From Micrococcus cohnii (lineage in GTDB: Bacteria > Actinomycetota > Actinomycetes > Actinomycetales > Micrococcaceae): DNA of 64,000 nt. The notes under the pieces are model-generated. The model was not told the DNA's origin. It saw nothing but the letters and a program-made list of their open reading frames with translations, and made no database searches. This document shows positions 41,225-49,250 of the stretch, piece after piece. Each line of letters begins with the position of its first letter. Position 1 is the first letter of the stretch. The stretch lies in the NCBI RefSeq assembly GCF_014205175.1, contig NZ_JACHNA010000001.1, positions 558,001-622,000 on the forward strand. Direction: 5' to 3'. A program made the position numbers and the translations under genes.

Positions 41225-41980
41225 ATGACGAGAACAGAGCCCCGTGACCCGCAGCGGTCACGGGGCTCTGTCGCGTTGGGGGCGGCGGGCACGCACACGC
41301 CGACGATCGACACCACGGACGGTCGGGAGCCTCGGGACCCGGCATGGTGGCTGTGGGCGCTCGGGCTGACGGTCGTGATCGCCGTCGTGGCCGCTGCGGT
41401 GCTCCGGGCCCTGCTCGGGCCGGTGTTCCTGGTGCCCTCGGCCTCGATGGAGCCGACTCTGCGGCCCGGCGACCGGGTGCGTGTGGACAGCTCGGTCGAG
41501 GGTGGGCAGGGCCTGCGCCGCGGCGACGTCGTGGTCTTCGACGGGGCCGGCAGCCTGGCGCCGTACACCGGCCGCACGTCCCTCGAACGAGGCCTGGAGG
41601 ACGTCGCCGCGTTCTGGGGCTTCCGCGCGCGGCAGGACGTGTACGTCAAACGCGTCGTGGGGCTGGCGGGGGACCGGGTCGAGTGCTGCGACGATCAGGG
41701 TCGGATCACGGTCGACGGGCAGCCGCTCGAGGAGCCGTACCTGGGGCGCACGATCACCGCTGACGATCCCGCCAGCCGCACGCCGTTCTCCTTCGAGGTC
41801 CCCGCGGGCCGCATGGTGGTGCTGGGGGACAACCGGGAGGCCTCAGTGGACTCGCGCTCGTTGCTCGGCGCGCCCGGCGGCGGTCTCATCCCCGTCGAGA
41901 AAGTCACCGGTCGCGTGGAGTCGATCGCGTGGCCGTGGACCCGGCGGCAGTCGGTCCCGGCCAGCGAGGACATGCCGTGA
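41225..41980 (+). CDS. lepB: Type I signal peptidase, first of a tandem pair
   Basis: A 251-aa membrane protease that cleaves Sec and Tat signal peptides outside the membrane. One N-terminal helix (WWLWALGLTVVIAVVAAAVL, about residues 39-58) is followed by catalytic Ser in VPSASMEPTLRPGD (about residue 73), catalytic Lys in YVKRVVGLAGD (about residue 142), and the box E segment VLGDNREASVDSR. An insert before the Lys box (TGRTSLERGLEDVAAFWGF) is unusual. The start is uncertain: ATG 41225 has no good ribosome site, and a 16-bp hairpin covers codons 4-16; the TTG at 41275, after the hairpin, is an alternative. It overlaps lepB2 (GTGA). Confidence 0.88.
   Translation: MTRTEPRDPQRSRGSVALGAAGTHTPTIDTTDGREPRDPAWWLWALGLTVVIAVVAAAVLRALLGPVFLVPSASMEPTLRPGDRVRVDSSVEGGQGLRRGDVVVFDGAGSLAPYTGRTSLERGLEDVAAFWGFRARQDVYVKRVVGLAGDRVECCDDQGRITVDGQPLEEPYLGRTITADDPASRTPFSFEVPAGRMVVLGDNREASVDSRSLLGAPGGGLIPVEKVTGRVESIAWPWTRRQSVPASEDMP
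41234..41271 (+). terminator. Perfect 16-bp hairpin, probable rplS terminator, inside the annotated lepB start
   Basis: ACAGAGCCCCGTGACC (41234-41249) is fully complementary to GGTCACGGGGCTCTGT (41256-41271) with a 6-nt loop. No T-run follows, as is common in high-GC actinobacteria. Confidence 0.65.
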
Positions 41981-42627
41981 GCGCCGCAGCGGCACGACCG
42001 CGGCTGCGTGCGGTCGGACTCGTCATGCTGGCCGTGCTCGTGGCCGCGCTGGTGCTCAAGGCCTGCGTGGTGCGCACCTTCGTGATCCCGTCGGCGTCCA
42101 TGGAGCCGACCCTGCGCGCCGGCGATCGCGTGGCCGTCAGTCTGATCACCGATGAGGTGCGCCGCGGCGACGTCATCGTCTTCGAGGACACGAAGGGGTG
42201 GCTTCCCGCGCCGCCGCCGCGTTCGGCCATGATGAACGCCGTGCGGTTCCTGGGACTGGCGCCCGCCACGGGCGACGAGCATCTCGCCAAACGGGTCGTC
42301 GGCCTGCCGGGAGACACTGTGAGCCACCGGCCGGGCGAGCCGTGGCTGCGCGTCAACGGCGTTCCGCTGTCCGAGCCCTATCTGCATGCGGACGCTCCTG
42401 CAGCGGACCGCGCGTTCGAGGTGCAGGTGCCGCCGGGGCGGCTGTGGGTGCTCGGCGACCACCGCACCCGTTCGGTGGACTCCCGTCATCATCGCGGCGG
42501 GCCCGGCGACGGTTTCATCAGTCTCGACGACGTCGTGGGACCGGTCGAGGCGCGGGTGTGGCCCATTGACCGGTGGGCGCTCGTGGACGGCGACGGGACG
42601 GGCACCGAGACGGAGCGGGCGCAATGA
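41977..42627 (+). CDS. lepB: Type I signal peptidase, second of a tandem pair
   Basis: A 216-aa signal peptidase I. The N-terminal helix VGLVMLAVLVAALVLKACVV precedes the catalytic Ser in IPSASMEPTLRAGD (about residue 40) and the catalytic Lys in LAKRVVGLPGDTV (about residue 105). Box E reads VLGDHRTRSVDSR. The GTG start overlaps the stop of the first lepB gene. The two paralogues share the Ser and Lys boxes almost word for word but differ in the insert before the Lys box, suggesting different substrate ranges. It overlaps rnhB by ATGA. Confidence 0.92.
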   Translation: MSAAAARPRLRAVGLVMLAVLVAALVLKACVVRTFVIPSASMEPTLRAGDRVAVSLITDEVRRGDVIVFEDTKGWLPAPPPRSAMMNAVRFLGLAPATGDEHLAKRVVGLPGDTVSHRPGEPWLRVNGVPLSEPYLHADAPAADRAFEVQVPPGRLWVLGDHRTRSVDSRHHRGGPGDGFISLDDVVGPVEARVWPIDRWALVDGDGTGTETERAQ

Positions 42628-43346
42628 GCGCGGACCTGCACCTGGAGAACGACCTGGCCGTCCGCCTGGACGGGCCCGGGCCGCACCTGGTGGCGGGCAT
42701 GGACGAGGTCGGCCGTGGTGCGCTGGCCGGGCCGGTCGTCGTGGGCGCGGCCGCCGTGTGGATCGGCGACGACACCGATGCCGGGGCGGGCGCCGTCAGG
42801 CAGCCGGTGCTGCGGGACTCCAAGGCGCTGACGGACCGGCGCCGCCGTGCGCTCGTGCCTGAGATCCGGGCGTGGGCCGCCGGCGTCGGGATCGGTGAGG
42901 CACGGGCGGGAGAAGTCGATGAGCTCGGCATCACCGGGGCCCTGGCGCTGGCAGGGAAGCGGGCGTGGGAGCAGCTGAGGCAGGCGGCCGGCACGGTGCC
43001 CCACGCGCTGATCCTCGACGGCCGGGACGACTGGCTGACCCGTCACGGGGCGGGGGTGCCGCGCCCGAGCATGCAGGTCAAGGCCGAGGACCTCTCAGCG
43101 ACCGTCGCCGCCGCTGCGATCTGCGCGAAGGTGCACCGCGACGACCTGATGATCGCCCTCGACGCCGAGCACCCGCAGTACGGCTGGGCCCAGAACAAGG
43201 GGTATGGCGCGGCGGTGCACCGGGCCGCGCTGCTGGAGCACGGGACGAGCCCGTACCATCGGCTGAGCTGGAACCTGGGCGTGCCCGGCACGGGACCGGC
43301 CGCCCTGTTCGCCATGGACGTGACACGCGGAGCAGGAGAAGCATGA
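42624..43346 (+). CDS. rnhB: Ribonuclease HII
   Basis: A 240-aa RNase HII that removes RNA from RNA/DNA hybrids and misincorporated ribonucleotides. The active site is visible in VAGMDEVGRGALAGPVVVGA (Asp-Glu pair), DSKALTDRRR, LILDGRDDW (third Asp) and the fourth acidic site around HRDDLMIALD. HPQYGWAQNKGYG is the family's substrate loop. The ATG at 42624 overlaps lepB2 and is followed by coupled DUF2469, the usual actinobacterial order. Confidence 0.96.
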   Translation: MSADLHLENDLAVRLDGPGPHLVAGMDEVGRGALAGPVVVGAAAVWIGDDTDAGAGAVRQPVLRDSKALTDRRRRALVPEIRAWAAGVGIGEARAGEVDELGITGALALAGKRAWEQLRQAAGTVPHALILDGRDDWLTRHGAGVPRPSMQVKAEDLSATVAAAAICAKVHRDDLMIALDAEHPQYGWAQNKGYGAAVHRAALLEHGTSPYHRLSWNLGVPGTGPAALFAMDVTRGAGEA

Positions 43347-43690
43347 GCCAGGACGACATCGAGGACTACGAGGCCGAGTCCGAGCTGCAGCTCTACCGCG
43401 AGTACCGGGACGTCGTCTCACTGTTCCGCTACGTCGTGGAGACCGAGCGGCGGTTCTATCTGGCCAACGACGTGACGCTCACGCCGCGGCAGTCCGGCGC
43501 GGACGTGTACTTCGAGCTGACCCTCGAGGACGCGTGGGTGTGGGACGTCTATCGGCACGCCCGCTTCATCAAGCGCGTGCGCGTGCTGACGTTCAAGGAC
43601 GTCAACATCGAAGAGCTGCCAGTCGCCCCCGAGCTGTCCGTGCCGACCGAGGAGCCCGGGACCACGGAGCAGGGCCCCGGCCGCACCTGA
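43343..43690 (+). CDS. DUF2469 family protein
   Basis: A 115-aa acidic protein of the actinobacterial DUF2469 family, function unknown. It is nearly always found between rnhB and yraN, as here. Conserved blocks are EDYEAESELQLYREYRDVV, LFRYVVETERRFYLANDV, FELTLEDAWVWDVYR and RFIKRVRVLTFKDVNIEEL. The start overlaps the rnhB stop (ATGA). The last 20 residues are a Pro/Glu/Thr-rich tail. No membrane or secretion signal is present. Confidence 0.93.
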   Translation: MSQDDIEDYEAESELQLYREYRDVVSLFRYVVETERRFYLANDVTLTPRQSGADVYFELTLEDAWVWDVYRHARFIKRVRVLTFKDVNIEELPVAPELSVPTEEPGTTEQGPGRT

Positions 43691-43715
43691 GCGATTCGGC
43701 CACCTGGGCCAGGAC

Positions 43716-43757
43716 GGCAGGGGACCTGCCACAGGCGGACGACCGTCGCCACGACGG
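43716..43757 (+). terminator. Two small tandem hairpins after DUF2469
   Basis: GGCAGG-GGA-CCTGCC (43716-43730) and CCGTCG-CCA-CGACGG (43743-43757), each a perfect 6-bp stem with a 3-nt loop, lie in the 187-bp gap before yraN. Termination or RNA processing is possible. Confidence 0.4.
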
Positions 43758-43877
43758 CGCCCGCTCCTGCACAGGCATCCCCGTCACCGCGCAGGTCCAC
43801 CGGCTCGCCCCGGACGCTGTGCCCGTGCCGGTCGTCGTCGCCGCCGCTGATCCACCGTGGGGGCAGGAGGTGCAGCG

Positions 43878-44327
43878 ATGACGAGGACGAGCACACAGGA
43901 CACGATGGAGCCGGCCACGCTCGGTGCGAGTGCGCGTACGACGGCGGGAAGGACGCAAGCCGGTGCCAGGCGCACGGCGCTGGGCAGATTCGGCGAAGAG
44001 ACCGCCGCCCGGTGGCTCGCGGGGCAGGGGTACCGCGTCGTGGCCCGCAACTGGCGCGGTGTCGACGGCGAGCTGGACCTGGTCGCCGAGCACGGTGGCT
44101 GGTGGGTGGGCGTCGAGGTGAAGACCCGCTCTGGACTCGGCTATGGGGACCCCTTGGAGGCGATCACACCGCGCAAGCTGCGTCGGCTGCATCGGCTCAC
44201 CCGGCAGTGGTGGAACGAGAGCCCGCTGACCGAGCGTACCGATCGGTGGCGGGTGGATGCGGTGGCGGTGTTGGTCCCGCCCGGCGGTGGCGTGCGTGTC
44301 GATCTCGTGCAGGACGTGCGCCCATGA
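43878..44327 (+). CDS. YraN family (UPF0102) putative endonuclease
   Basis: A 149-aa member of the YraN/UPF0102 family with a restriction-endonuclease-like fold. The family pattern is seen in LGRFGEETAARWLAGQGYRV, NWRGVDGELDLVAE (acidic site), VGVEVKTRSGLGYGDPLEAI (ExK-type site) and RKLRRLHRL. It is often encoded before comM and dprA, as here, which suggests DNA processing, but its role is not established. The ATG at 43878 follows CAGGAGGTG. It overlaps the comM start by 4 nt (ATGA). Confidence 0.9.
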   Translation: MTRTSTQDTMEPATLGASARTTAGRTQAGARRTALGRFGEETAARWLAGQGYRVVARNWRGVDGELDLVAEHGGWWVGVEVKTRSGLGYGDPLEAITPRKLRRLHRLTRQWWNESPLTERTDRWRVDAVAVLVPPGGGVRVDLVQDVRP

Positions 44328-45898
44328 GCGGGATCGGACGCACCCGCTCCATCACCCTGGCCGGGCTGCGGGGGAGCGTTGTCGAAGTGGAGGCGGACAT
44401 CGCCCAGTCACTGCCCGGATTCACTCTGCTGGGACTGCCCGATCAGTCCCTGCAGGAGAGCCGCGATCGAATCAGGTCGGCCGCACGGAACGCGGGCCTG
44501 CCGCTGACGCGCAGACACCTGACGGTGAACCTGCTTCCCGCCGGCGTGCACAAGCGGGGCTCCTGCCATGACCTTGCCATCGTCATGGCCGCCTATGCCG
44601 CCGACGGCGCGGTGCGCGGGGCGCACGGTCCGGTGTTCCTGGCGGAGCTGGGCCTGGACGGTTCGCTGCACGGTGCTGCGGACACCGTCGCGCTGGCCAT
44701 GGCCGCCGTCGAGGCCGGACACCGCGACCTGGTCGTTGCCGCCGATGCGGTGGGCCAGGCGGCGCTGGTCCCGGGCGCACGAGTGCGCGGCTACGGGCAC
44801 CTTCACCACGTGGTGCGCGCTTTTGGAGGTCGGCCCGATCCGGTGCCGGGAGTGGCCTCGCACGGCCAGGCCGTCGAGCCGGCGACACGGGACGGGCGTG
44901 AGGAGGGTGCGTCGAACGTCGGAGACCTGGCCGAGGTGTGCGGACAGCTCGAGGCCCGCTATGCCCTCGAAGTGGCCGCGGCGGGTGGTCACCACGTGCT
45001 GCTGCGTGGACGCCCCGGGGCGGGCAAGACCATGCTGGCCGAACGGATGCCCGGCATCCTGCCGCCGCTCGATGATCGGACGGCGCTGCAAGTCACCGCG
45101 CTGCGCTCGCTGCGCGGCGACGCACCCAGTCCGAGCGGCCTGGACACGCGGCCACCGTTCGAGGCGCCCCACCACTCGGCCTCGACCGCCGCACTGGTCG
45201 GCGGCGGAGCGGGCCTGGCCCGTCCGGGGGCGGCCTCCCTCGCCCACGGCGGGGTCCTGTTCTTGGACGAGGCGCCGGAGTTCTCCCGCTCCGCGCTGGA
45301 AGCGCTGCGCCAGCCCCTCGAGTCCGGACGTGTGCAGCTGCACCGCGCCCTGGCCACCGTCGAGTACCCGGCGCGCTTCCAGCTCGTGCTGGCGGCCAAC
45401 CCCTGCCCGTGCGGACACGGAGACGGGGCCGCCACCTCGTGCGAGTGCTCGGTGGCCCAGCGCCGGCGGTACCGGGAACGGCTGTCCGGGCCGCTGCTCG
45501 ACCGGGTGGACATGCAGGTCAGCGTCCAGCCTCTGACCGGTGCCGAGCTCTCGGCGGGGCGTACCGGCGAGCCGAGCGCGCGGATCGCCCGGCGCGTGGC
45601 GAACGCGGCGCGAGCACAGCGGCACCGCTGGAGGCAGGCCGGTGACACAGCGGGTGCGGCGCTGAGCAATGCCCGTGTTCCCGCCTCCGTGCTGCGTCAT
45701 GGCCGGTTCGCCCTCGCACCGAGCACCCGGGCGCCCCTGGATGCGGCCGTGGACACCGGCCTGCTCAGCGGACGCGGCCACACGCGGGTGCTGCGCGTGG
45801 CCTGGAGCGTCGCCGATCTTCGCGGCGCGGACTGTCCCTCGCGTGACGACGTCGACGTCGCCCTGCATCTGCGGCAGAACGCGGAGGAGAACGCATGA
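44324..45898 (+). CDS. comM: YifB/ComM-like AAA+ ATPase (Mg-chelatase family)
   Basis: A 524-aa protein: an N-terminal Lon-like fold (residues ~1-170, ADIAQSLPGFTLLGLPDQSLQESRDRI), then an AAA+ domain with Walker A RGRPGAGKTMLA (about residue 228), Walker B GGVLFLDEAPEFSR, sensor NPCPCGHGD, and a C-terminal magnesium-chelatase segment (about 425-520). In Vibrio and Haemophilus, ComM is a branch-migration helicase that extends donor DNA during natural transformation. It overlaps yraN upstream and dprA downstream (ATGA each). Micrococcus luteus is known to be naturally transformable, which fits. Confidence 0.92.
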   Translation: MSGIGRTRSITLAGLRGSVVEVEADIAQSLPGFTLLGLPDQSLQESRDRIRSAARNAGLPLTRRHLTVNLLPAGVHKRGSCHDLAIVMAAYAADGAVRGAHGPVFLAELGLDGSLHGAADTVALAMAAVEAGHRDLVVAADAVGQAALVPGARVRGYGHLHHVVRAFGGRPDPVPGVASHGQAVEPATRDGREEGASNVGDLAEVCGQLEARYALEVAAAGGHHVLLRGRPGAGKTMLAERMPGILPPLDDRTALQVTALRSLRGDAPSPSGLDTRPPFEAPHHSASTAALVGGGAGLARPGAASLAHGGVLFLDEAPEFSRSALEALRQPLESGRVQLHRALATVEYPARFQLVLAANPCPCGHGDGAATSCECSVAQRRRYRERLSGPLLDRVDMQVSVQPLTGAELSAGRTGEPSARIARRVANAARAQRHRWRQAGDTAGAALSNARVPASVLRHGRFALAPSTRAPLDAAVDTGLLSGRGHTRVLRVAWSVADLRGADCPSRDDVDVALHLRQNAEENA

Positions 45899-47163
45899 GC
45901 GGGGCATCGCCTGCGAACCTCGGGCGCCCCGGTGGCCCGGCTCAGCGACCCCGGGACGAGGTCCGCCTGGCGCGTGCGGCGCTGTCGCGGCTCGTCGAGC
46001 CCGGGGACCACACAGCGGCTGTGCTCGTCGGTGCTGTGGGTCCATGCCGGGCCCTCGCGGTGATGACGGGGCAAGACTGCCTCACCGGCGACGAGCACCA
46101 GCGCGCGGCCGCCGAGGCGGGATCGGATGAGACCTGGACGCGTCGCTTCGCCGCCGGACGCCGACGGTGGCAGACCCGGGCGGCCCAGCTTGACCCGGCC
46201 GCAGACCTGATCGCGATGCATCGGATGGGCGGGGGCCTGCTGATCCCCGAGGACGACGCATGGCCCCGCCAGCTCGACGACCTAGGCATCGAAAGACCGT
46301 TCGGACTCTGGTACCGGGGCGAGGTCCCGCCGCCCGAGGTCGGCGACACGCTCGCCGCGGTGGGCAGCCGCGAGGCGACCTCTTACGGACGCCTGGTTAC
46401 GGAGCGCCTCATCGGGCAAGCCGCCCAGGCGGGCCTGAGCATCGTCTCCGGCGGGGCATACGGGATTGACGGGATCGCACACCGCACCGCCCTCGAACGC
46501 GGCGTCGGGCGTCCCACGACGCTCGCGGTGTTGGCCGGCGGCCTGGACCGGTTCTACCCGTCCGGTCATCGGCAGATGCTCGGCCAGATCGCCGCCACGG
46601 GCCTGCTGCTCTCGGAGATGCCCCCGGGGGCCAGCCCCACCCGTCACCGGTTCCTGCACCGCAATCGCCTCATCGCGGCCCTAGCGGGGGCGGTGGTGGT
46701 CCTGGAAGCTCGGTGGCGCTCGGGAGCCCAGAACACCGCGCATCATGCCCTGCGGATCGGCCGCGAGGTCGGGGTCGTGCCGGGGCCGATCACCTCGCCC
46801 TCCTCGGCCGGTTGCCACCGCCTTCTGCTGGAGACACCGGCACGCCTGGTCATGGACACCGAATCGGTCCTCGACCTCGTGCCGGGAGGCCGACCAGTGC
46901 AGGGCGAGCCCGGGCTCGCTCTGATGGTCCCGGACGGCCGGCGGGCTCGGGACCGGGCCGCGGTGGATGTGCTCGATGAGCTCGACGAACTCGAGTCACG
47001 CGTCTACGAAGCCCTGGCCCCGCGCACCCACCGGTGCGTGGACGAGCTCTCGACGGCTGCGGGCCTGCCCGTGCCGCAGCTGCTGACGGGACTGCAGCGC
47101 CTGGCCCGCCGCGGCCTGGCCGAGCAGAGCGACCAGCGGTGGCGCGCAGTGCGGCCCTCATGA
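45895..47163 (+). CDS. dprA: DNA-processing protein DprA
   Basis: A 422-aa DprA. It has an N-terminal variable region (~130 aa), a Rossmann-like DNA-binding domain (GLWYRGEVPP, LAAVGSREATSYGRLVTERL, IVSGGAYGIDGIAHRTALE, LAVLAGGLDRFYPSGHRQM, SEMPPGASPTRHRFLHRNRLIAAL, VVVLEARWRSGAQNTAHHAL), and a C-terminal winged-helix domain (VYEALAPRTHRCVDELSTAAGL). It protects incoming single-stranded DNA and loads RecA during transformation. It overlaps comM. Slightly long at the N-terminus. Confidence 0.95.
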   Translation: MSGASPANLGRPGGPAQRPRDEVRLARAALSRLVEPGDHTAAVLVGAVGPCRALAVMTGQDCLTGDEHQRAAAEAGSDETWTRRFAAGRRRWQTRAAQLDPAADLIAMHRMGGGLLIPEDDAWPRQLDDLGIERPFGLWYRGEVPPPEVGDTLAAVGSREATSYGRLVTERLIGQAAQAGLSIVSGGAYGIDGIAHRTALERGVGRPTTLAVLAGGLDRFYPSGHRQMLGQIAATGLLLSEMPPGASPTRHRFLHRNRLIAALAGAVVVLEARWRSGAQNTAHHALRIGREVGVVPGPITSPSSAGCHRLLLETPARLVMDTESVLDLVPGGRPVQGEPGLALMVPDGRRARDRAAVDVLDELDELESRVYEALAPRTHRCVDELSTAAGLPVPQLLTGLQRLARRGLAEQSDQRWRAVRPS

Positions 47164-47228
47164 GGGTGCGGACTCGATTCAGTGCGTCCCGGTGCCCGTC
47201 GTGTGCTCGGAGCGTCGAGCGAGCGTGG

Positions 47229-47234
47229 CACAGT
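47229..47234 (+). promoter_or_regulatory. -10 box of a leaderless promoter for xerC
   Basis: CACAGT, 6 nt before the ATG at 47241. It resembles the CACAAT boxes of rplS and DUF3145. Confidence 0.4.
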
Positions 47235-47240
47235 GGGAGC

Positions 47241-48236
47241 ATGCCCGAGCCGTCCCACCCCGCCGATGCCGCCCGGATCGAGGCATTCGTCGAGCACCTG
47301 CGCCACGAACGACACAGCAGCGAGCACACGTGGCGCAGCTACGCGGCGGACCTGCGGCATCTGGCGGACCACTTGGCCGGCCCAGCCTCCGGGACGAACT
47401 GCGACGCCGCCGCCCTGGACATGGCCGACCTCGAGGACCTGCGCGGCTGGCTGGCCGCCATGGCCGCATCCGGCCTGGCCCGCGGCACACTGACCCGGCG
47501 TTTGAGCGCGGCCCGCGGGTACTTCGGCTGGGCCCGGCGGCAGGGCCTGCGCGAGGACGACCCGTCCCTGCGCCTGTCCGCGCCCGCGCCGAAGCCCGCA
47601 CTGCCCGCCGTGCTTCAACCAGGGCAGATGGAGCGTCTGTTCCAGACCGCCCGGCACCGGGTCGAGGACACCGTCGACGACCCGCGCCAGCACGCGCTCG
47701 CGCTCCGTGACGCCGCGCTGTTCGAGCTGCTCTACGCGACCGGCATCCGCGTCTCCGAGGCCAGCGGGCTCGACGTGGACGACCTCGACGCCGAGCGCCG
47801 CGTGGTCCGTGTGCTGGGCAAAGGCGACCGGGAACGCACCGTCCCGCTCGGCGTCCCCGCCGCGCACGCCCTGCAGGTATGGCTGCGCCTGGGCCGCCCC
47901 GTCCTCGCCCGCGCCCATGAGGGCAGCGCCCACACAGACGGTGCCCGCGGCCCGACTCAGGCCGCGATGTTCCTGGGGGCCCGCGGCGGCCGCATGGGAG
48001 TCCGGCAGATGCGTGAGCGCGTCGACCGGGCGCTCGCCGGGCTTGGCGACACCTCCGCCCGCGGACCGCACGCCCTGCGCCACACCGCCGCCACCCACCT
48101 GCTTGACGGCGGCGCCGACCTGCGCAGCGTGCAGGAGGTCCTGGGCCACTCCTCGTTGCGCACCACGCAGGTGTACACCCACGTCTCGATCGATCGGCTG
48201 CGCGAGGGCTACCGTCAGGCGCATCCGCGCGCGTGA
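47241..48236 (+). CDS. xerC: Tyrosine recombinase XerC
   Basis: A 331-aa tyrosine recombinase. The N-terminal SAM-like domain (AFVEHLRHERHSSEHTWRSYAADL, LTRRLSAARGYFGWARRQG) and the catalytic domain with all key residues are present: Arg in LLYATGIRVSEASGL, Lys in VLGKGDRERTVPL, HxxR in HALRHTAATHLLDGGADL, and HSS...TQVYTHVS with the nucleophilic Tyr. With XerD it resolves chromosome dimers at dif. In some actinobacteria it follows dprA, as here; rpsB, which usually comes next, is not present, so gene order breaks after xerC. Confidence 0.94.
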   Translation: MPEPSHPADAARIEAFVEHLRHERHSSEHTWRSYAADLRHLADHLAGPASGTNCDAAALDMADLEDLRGWLAAMAASGLARGTLTRRLSAARGYFGWARRQGLREDDPSLRLSAPAPKPALPAVLQPGQMERLFQTARHRVEDTVDDPRQHALALRDAALFELLYATGIRVSEASGLDVDDLDAERRVVRVLGKGDRERTVPLGVPAAHALQVWLRLGRPVLARAHEGSAHTDGARGPTQAAMFLGARGGRMGVRQMRERVDRALAGLGDTSARGPHALRHTAATHLLDGGADLRSVQEVLGHSSLRTTQVYTHVSIDRLREGYRQAHPRA

Positions 48237-48258
48237 GCCCGACTGCACGCCGTCCGCG

Positions 48259-48287
48259 TTGCCGGGCCGACGGCCCTCGGGCACAAT
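48259..48287 (+). promoter_or_regulatory. Promoter of the DUF3145 gene
   Basis: TTGCCG (48259-48264), a 17-nt spacer and CACAAT (48282-48287). Confidence 0.5.
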
Positions 48288-48343
48288 GAGGGGGGCGTCT
48301 GCGCGGCCTCGCGCGCCGTCCCGGCATCTGATCTGGAGGAACC

Positions 48344-48853
48344 GTGTCCCACGTCGTCACCGGCGGTACGGTGCAGATCCACTCGGCCCCCGCCGCCCTG
48401 TGCCCCCACGTGGAATGGGCCCTGGCCCCACTGCTGGGTGAGGGCGCGACGGCCGACCTCGACTGGACGCCCCAGCCTGCCGCACGCGGCAGCTATCGCG
48501 CCGAACTGCCCTGGCACGGCCGCCCCGGCACGGGTGCCATGCTGGCCTCCGCCCTGCGCGACTGCGGACCCCTGCGCTTCGAGGTCACCGAACGTCCGGC
48601 CCCCGGCATTGACGGCTCCCGCTGGTCCGGCACTCCCGAGCTGGGCATCTTCCACGCCATGACCGACGTCGCCGGCAACATCGTCGTGGGGGAAGAGCGC
48701 ATCCGCTATGCCTATGAGCAGGGCCGCGGCGACCTCAGCGCCGTGCTCCACGAGCTCTCCCTCGCCCTCGGCGAGGCCTGGGACGACGAGCTCGAGCCCT
48801 TCCGTCAGGCAGCCGACGGGGCTGCCGTCCGCTGGCTCGGCACGGCCGGCTGA
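48344..48853 (+). CDS. DUF3145 family protein
   Basis: A 169-aa protein of the DUF3145 family, restricted to actinobacteria and of unknown function. Recognisable blocks are GGTVQIHSAPAALCPHVEWAL, LDWTPQPAARGSYRAEL, LASALRDCGPLRFEVTE and a long ELSLALGEAWDDELEPFR end. In relatives this gene is often near the fatty-acid cluster, as here. The GTG start follows GGAGGAACC. No signal peptide or membrane helix was seen. Confidence 0.9.
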   Translation: MSHVVTGGTVQIHSAPAALCPHVEWALAPLLGEGATADLDWTPQPAARGSYRAELPWHGRPGTGAMLASALRDCGPLRFEVTERPAPGIDGSRWSGTPELGIFHAMTDVAGNIVVGEERIRYAYEQGRGDLSAVLHELSLALGEAWDDELEPFRQAADGAAVRWLGTAG

Positions 48854-48866
48854 AAGAGCAGCGCCG

Positions 48867-49196
48867 ATGTCCCGCGCCACCGAGAACACCGACTTCGACT
48901 GCGCCGCCTGCGGTCGCCACGTCCCGGCCCTGACCAACGGCTCGTACCGCAACCACTGCCCCCACTGCCTCAGCTCCGTCCATGTCGACGTGCGCCCCGG
49001 CGACAGGGCCTCGCACTGCCACGGGATCATGCGCGCGGTGGCCGTGGACTACCACCCCAAGAAGGGATTCCAGCTGGTGCACGAGTGCCAGGGGTGCGGG
49101 CACCGCCAGAAGAACAAGGTCGCCGAGCACTGCCGCGTGCCCGACGACCGGGACCTGATCCTCGCCCTGCAGGCGCGCAACACCCCCTGGGGCTGA
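48867..49196 (+). CDS. RNHCP domain zinc-ribbon protein
   Basis: A 109-aa protein with the RNHCP domain, named for its motif: here YRNHCPHCLSSVHVDVRPGD, preceded by FDCAACGRHVP and followed by CHGIMRAVAVDYHPKKGF and HECQGCGHRQKNKVAEHC. The several CxxC pairs suggest one or two zinc ribbons. The function of the family is unknown. The ATG at 48867 comes 14 nt after DUF3145. The cysteines start about 11 residues in, as in the family. No secretion signal is present. Confidence 0.88.
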   Translation: MSRATENTDFDCAACGRHVPALTNGSYRNHCPHCLSSVHVDVRPGDRASHCHGIMRAVAVDYHPKKGFQLVHECQGCGHRQKNKVAEHCRVPDDRDLILALQARNTPWG

Positions 49197-49250
49197 CCCG
49201 TCAGGGGCCGCTGCCAGGGGGGTGTCCTCGCCCGCCGGAGCGGGGCCGCC

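Noticed and set aside
49197-49250. A terminator between the RNHCP gene and fabF
   Set aside because: Only short, imperfect GC pairings are possible there.
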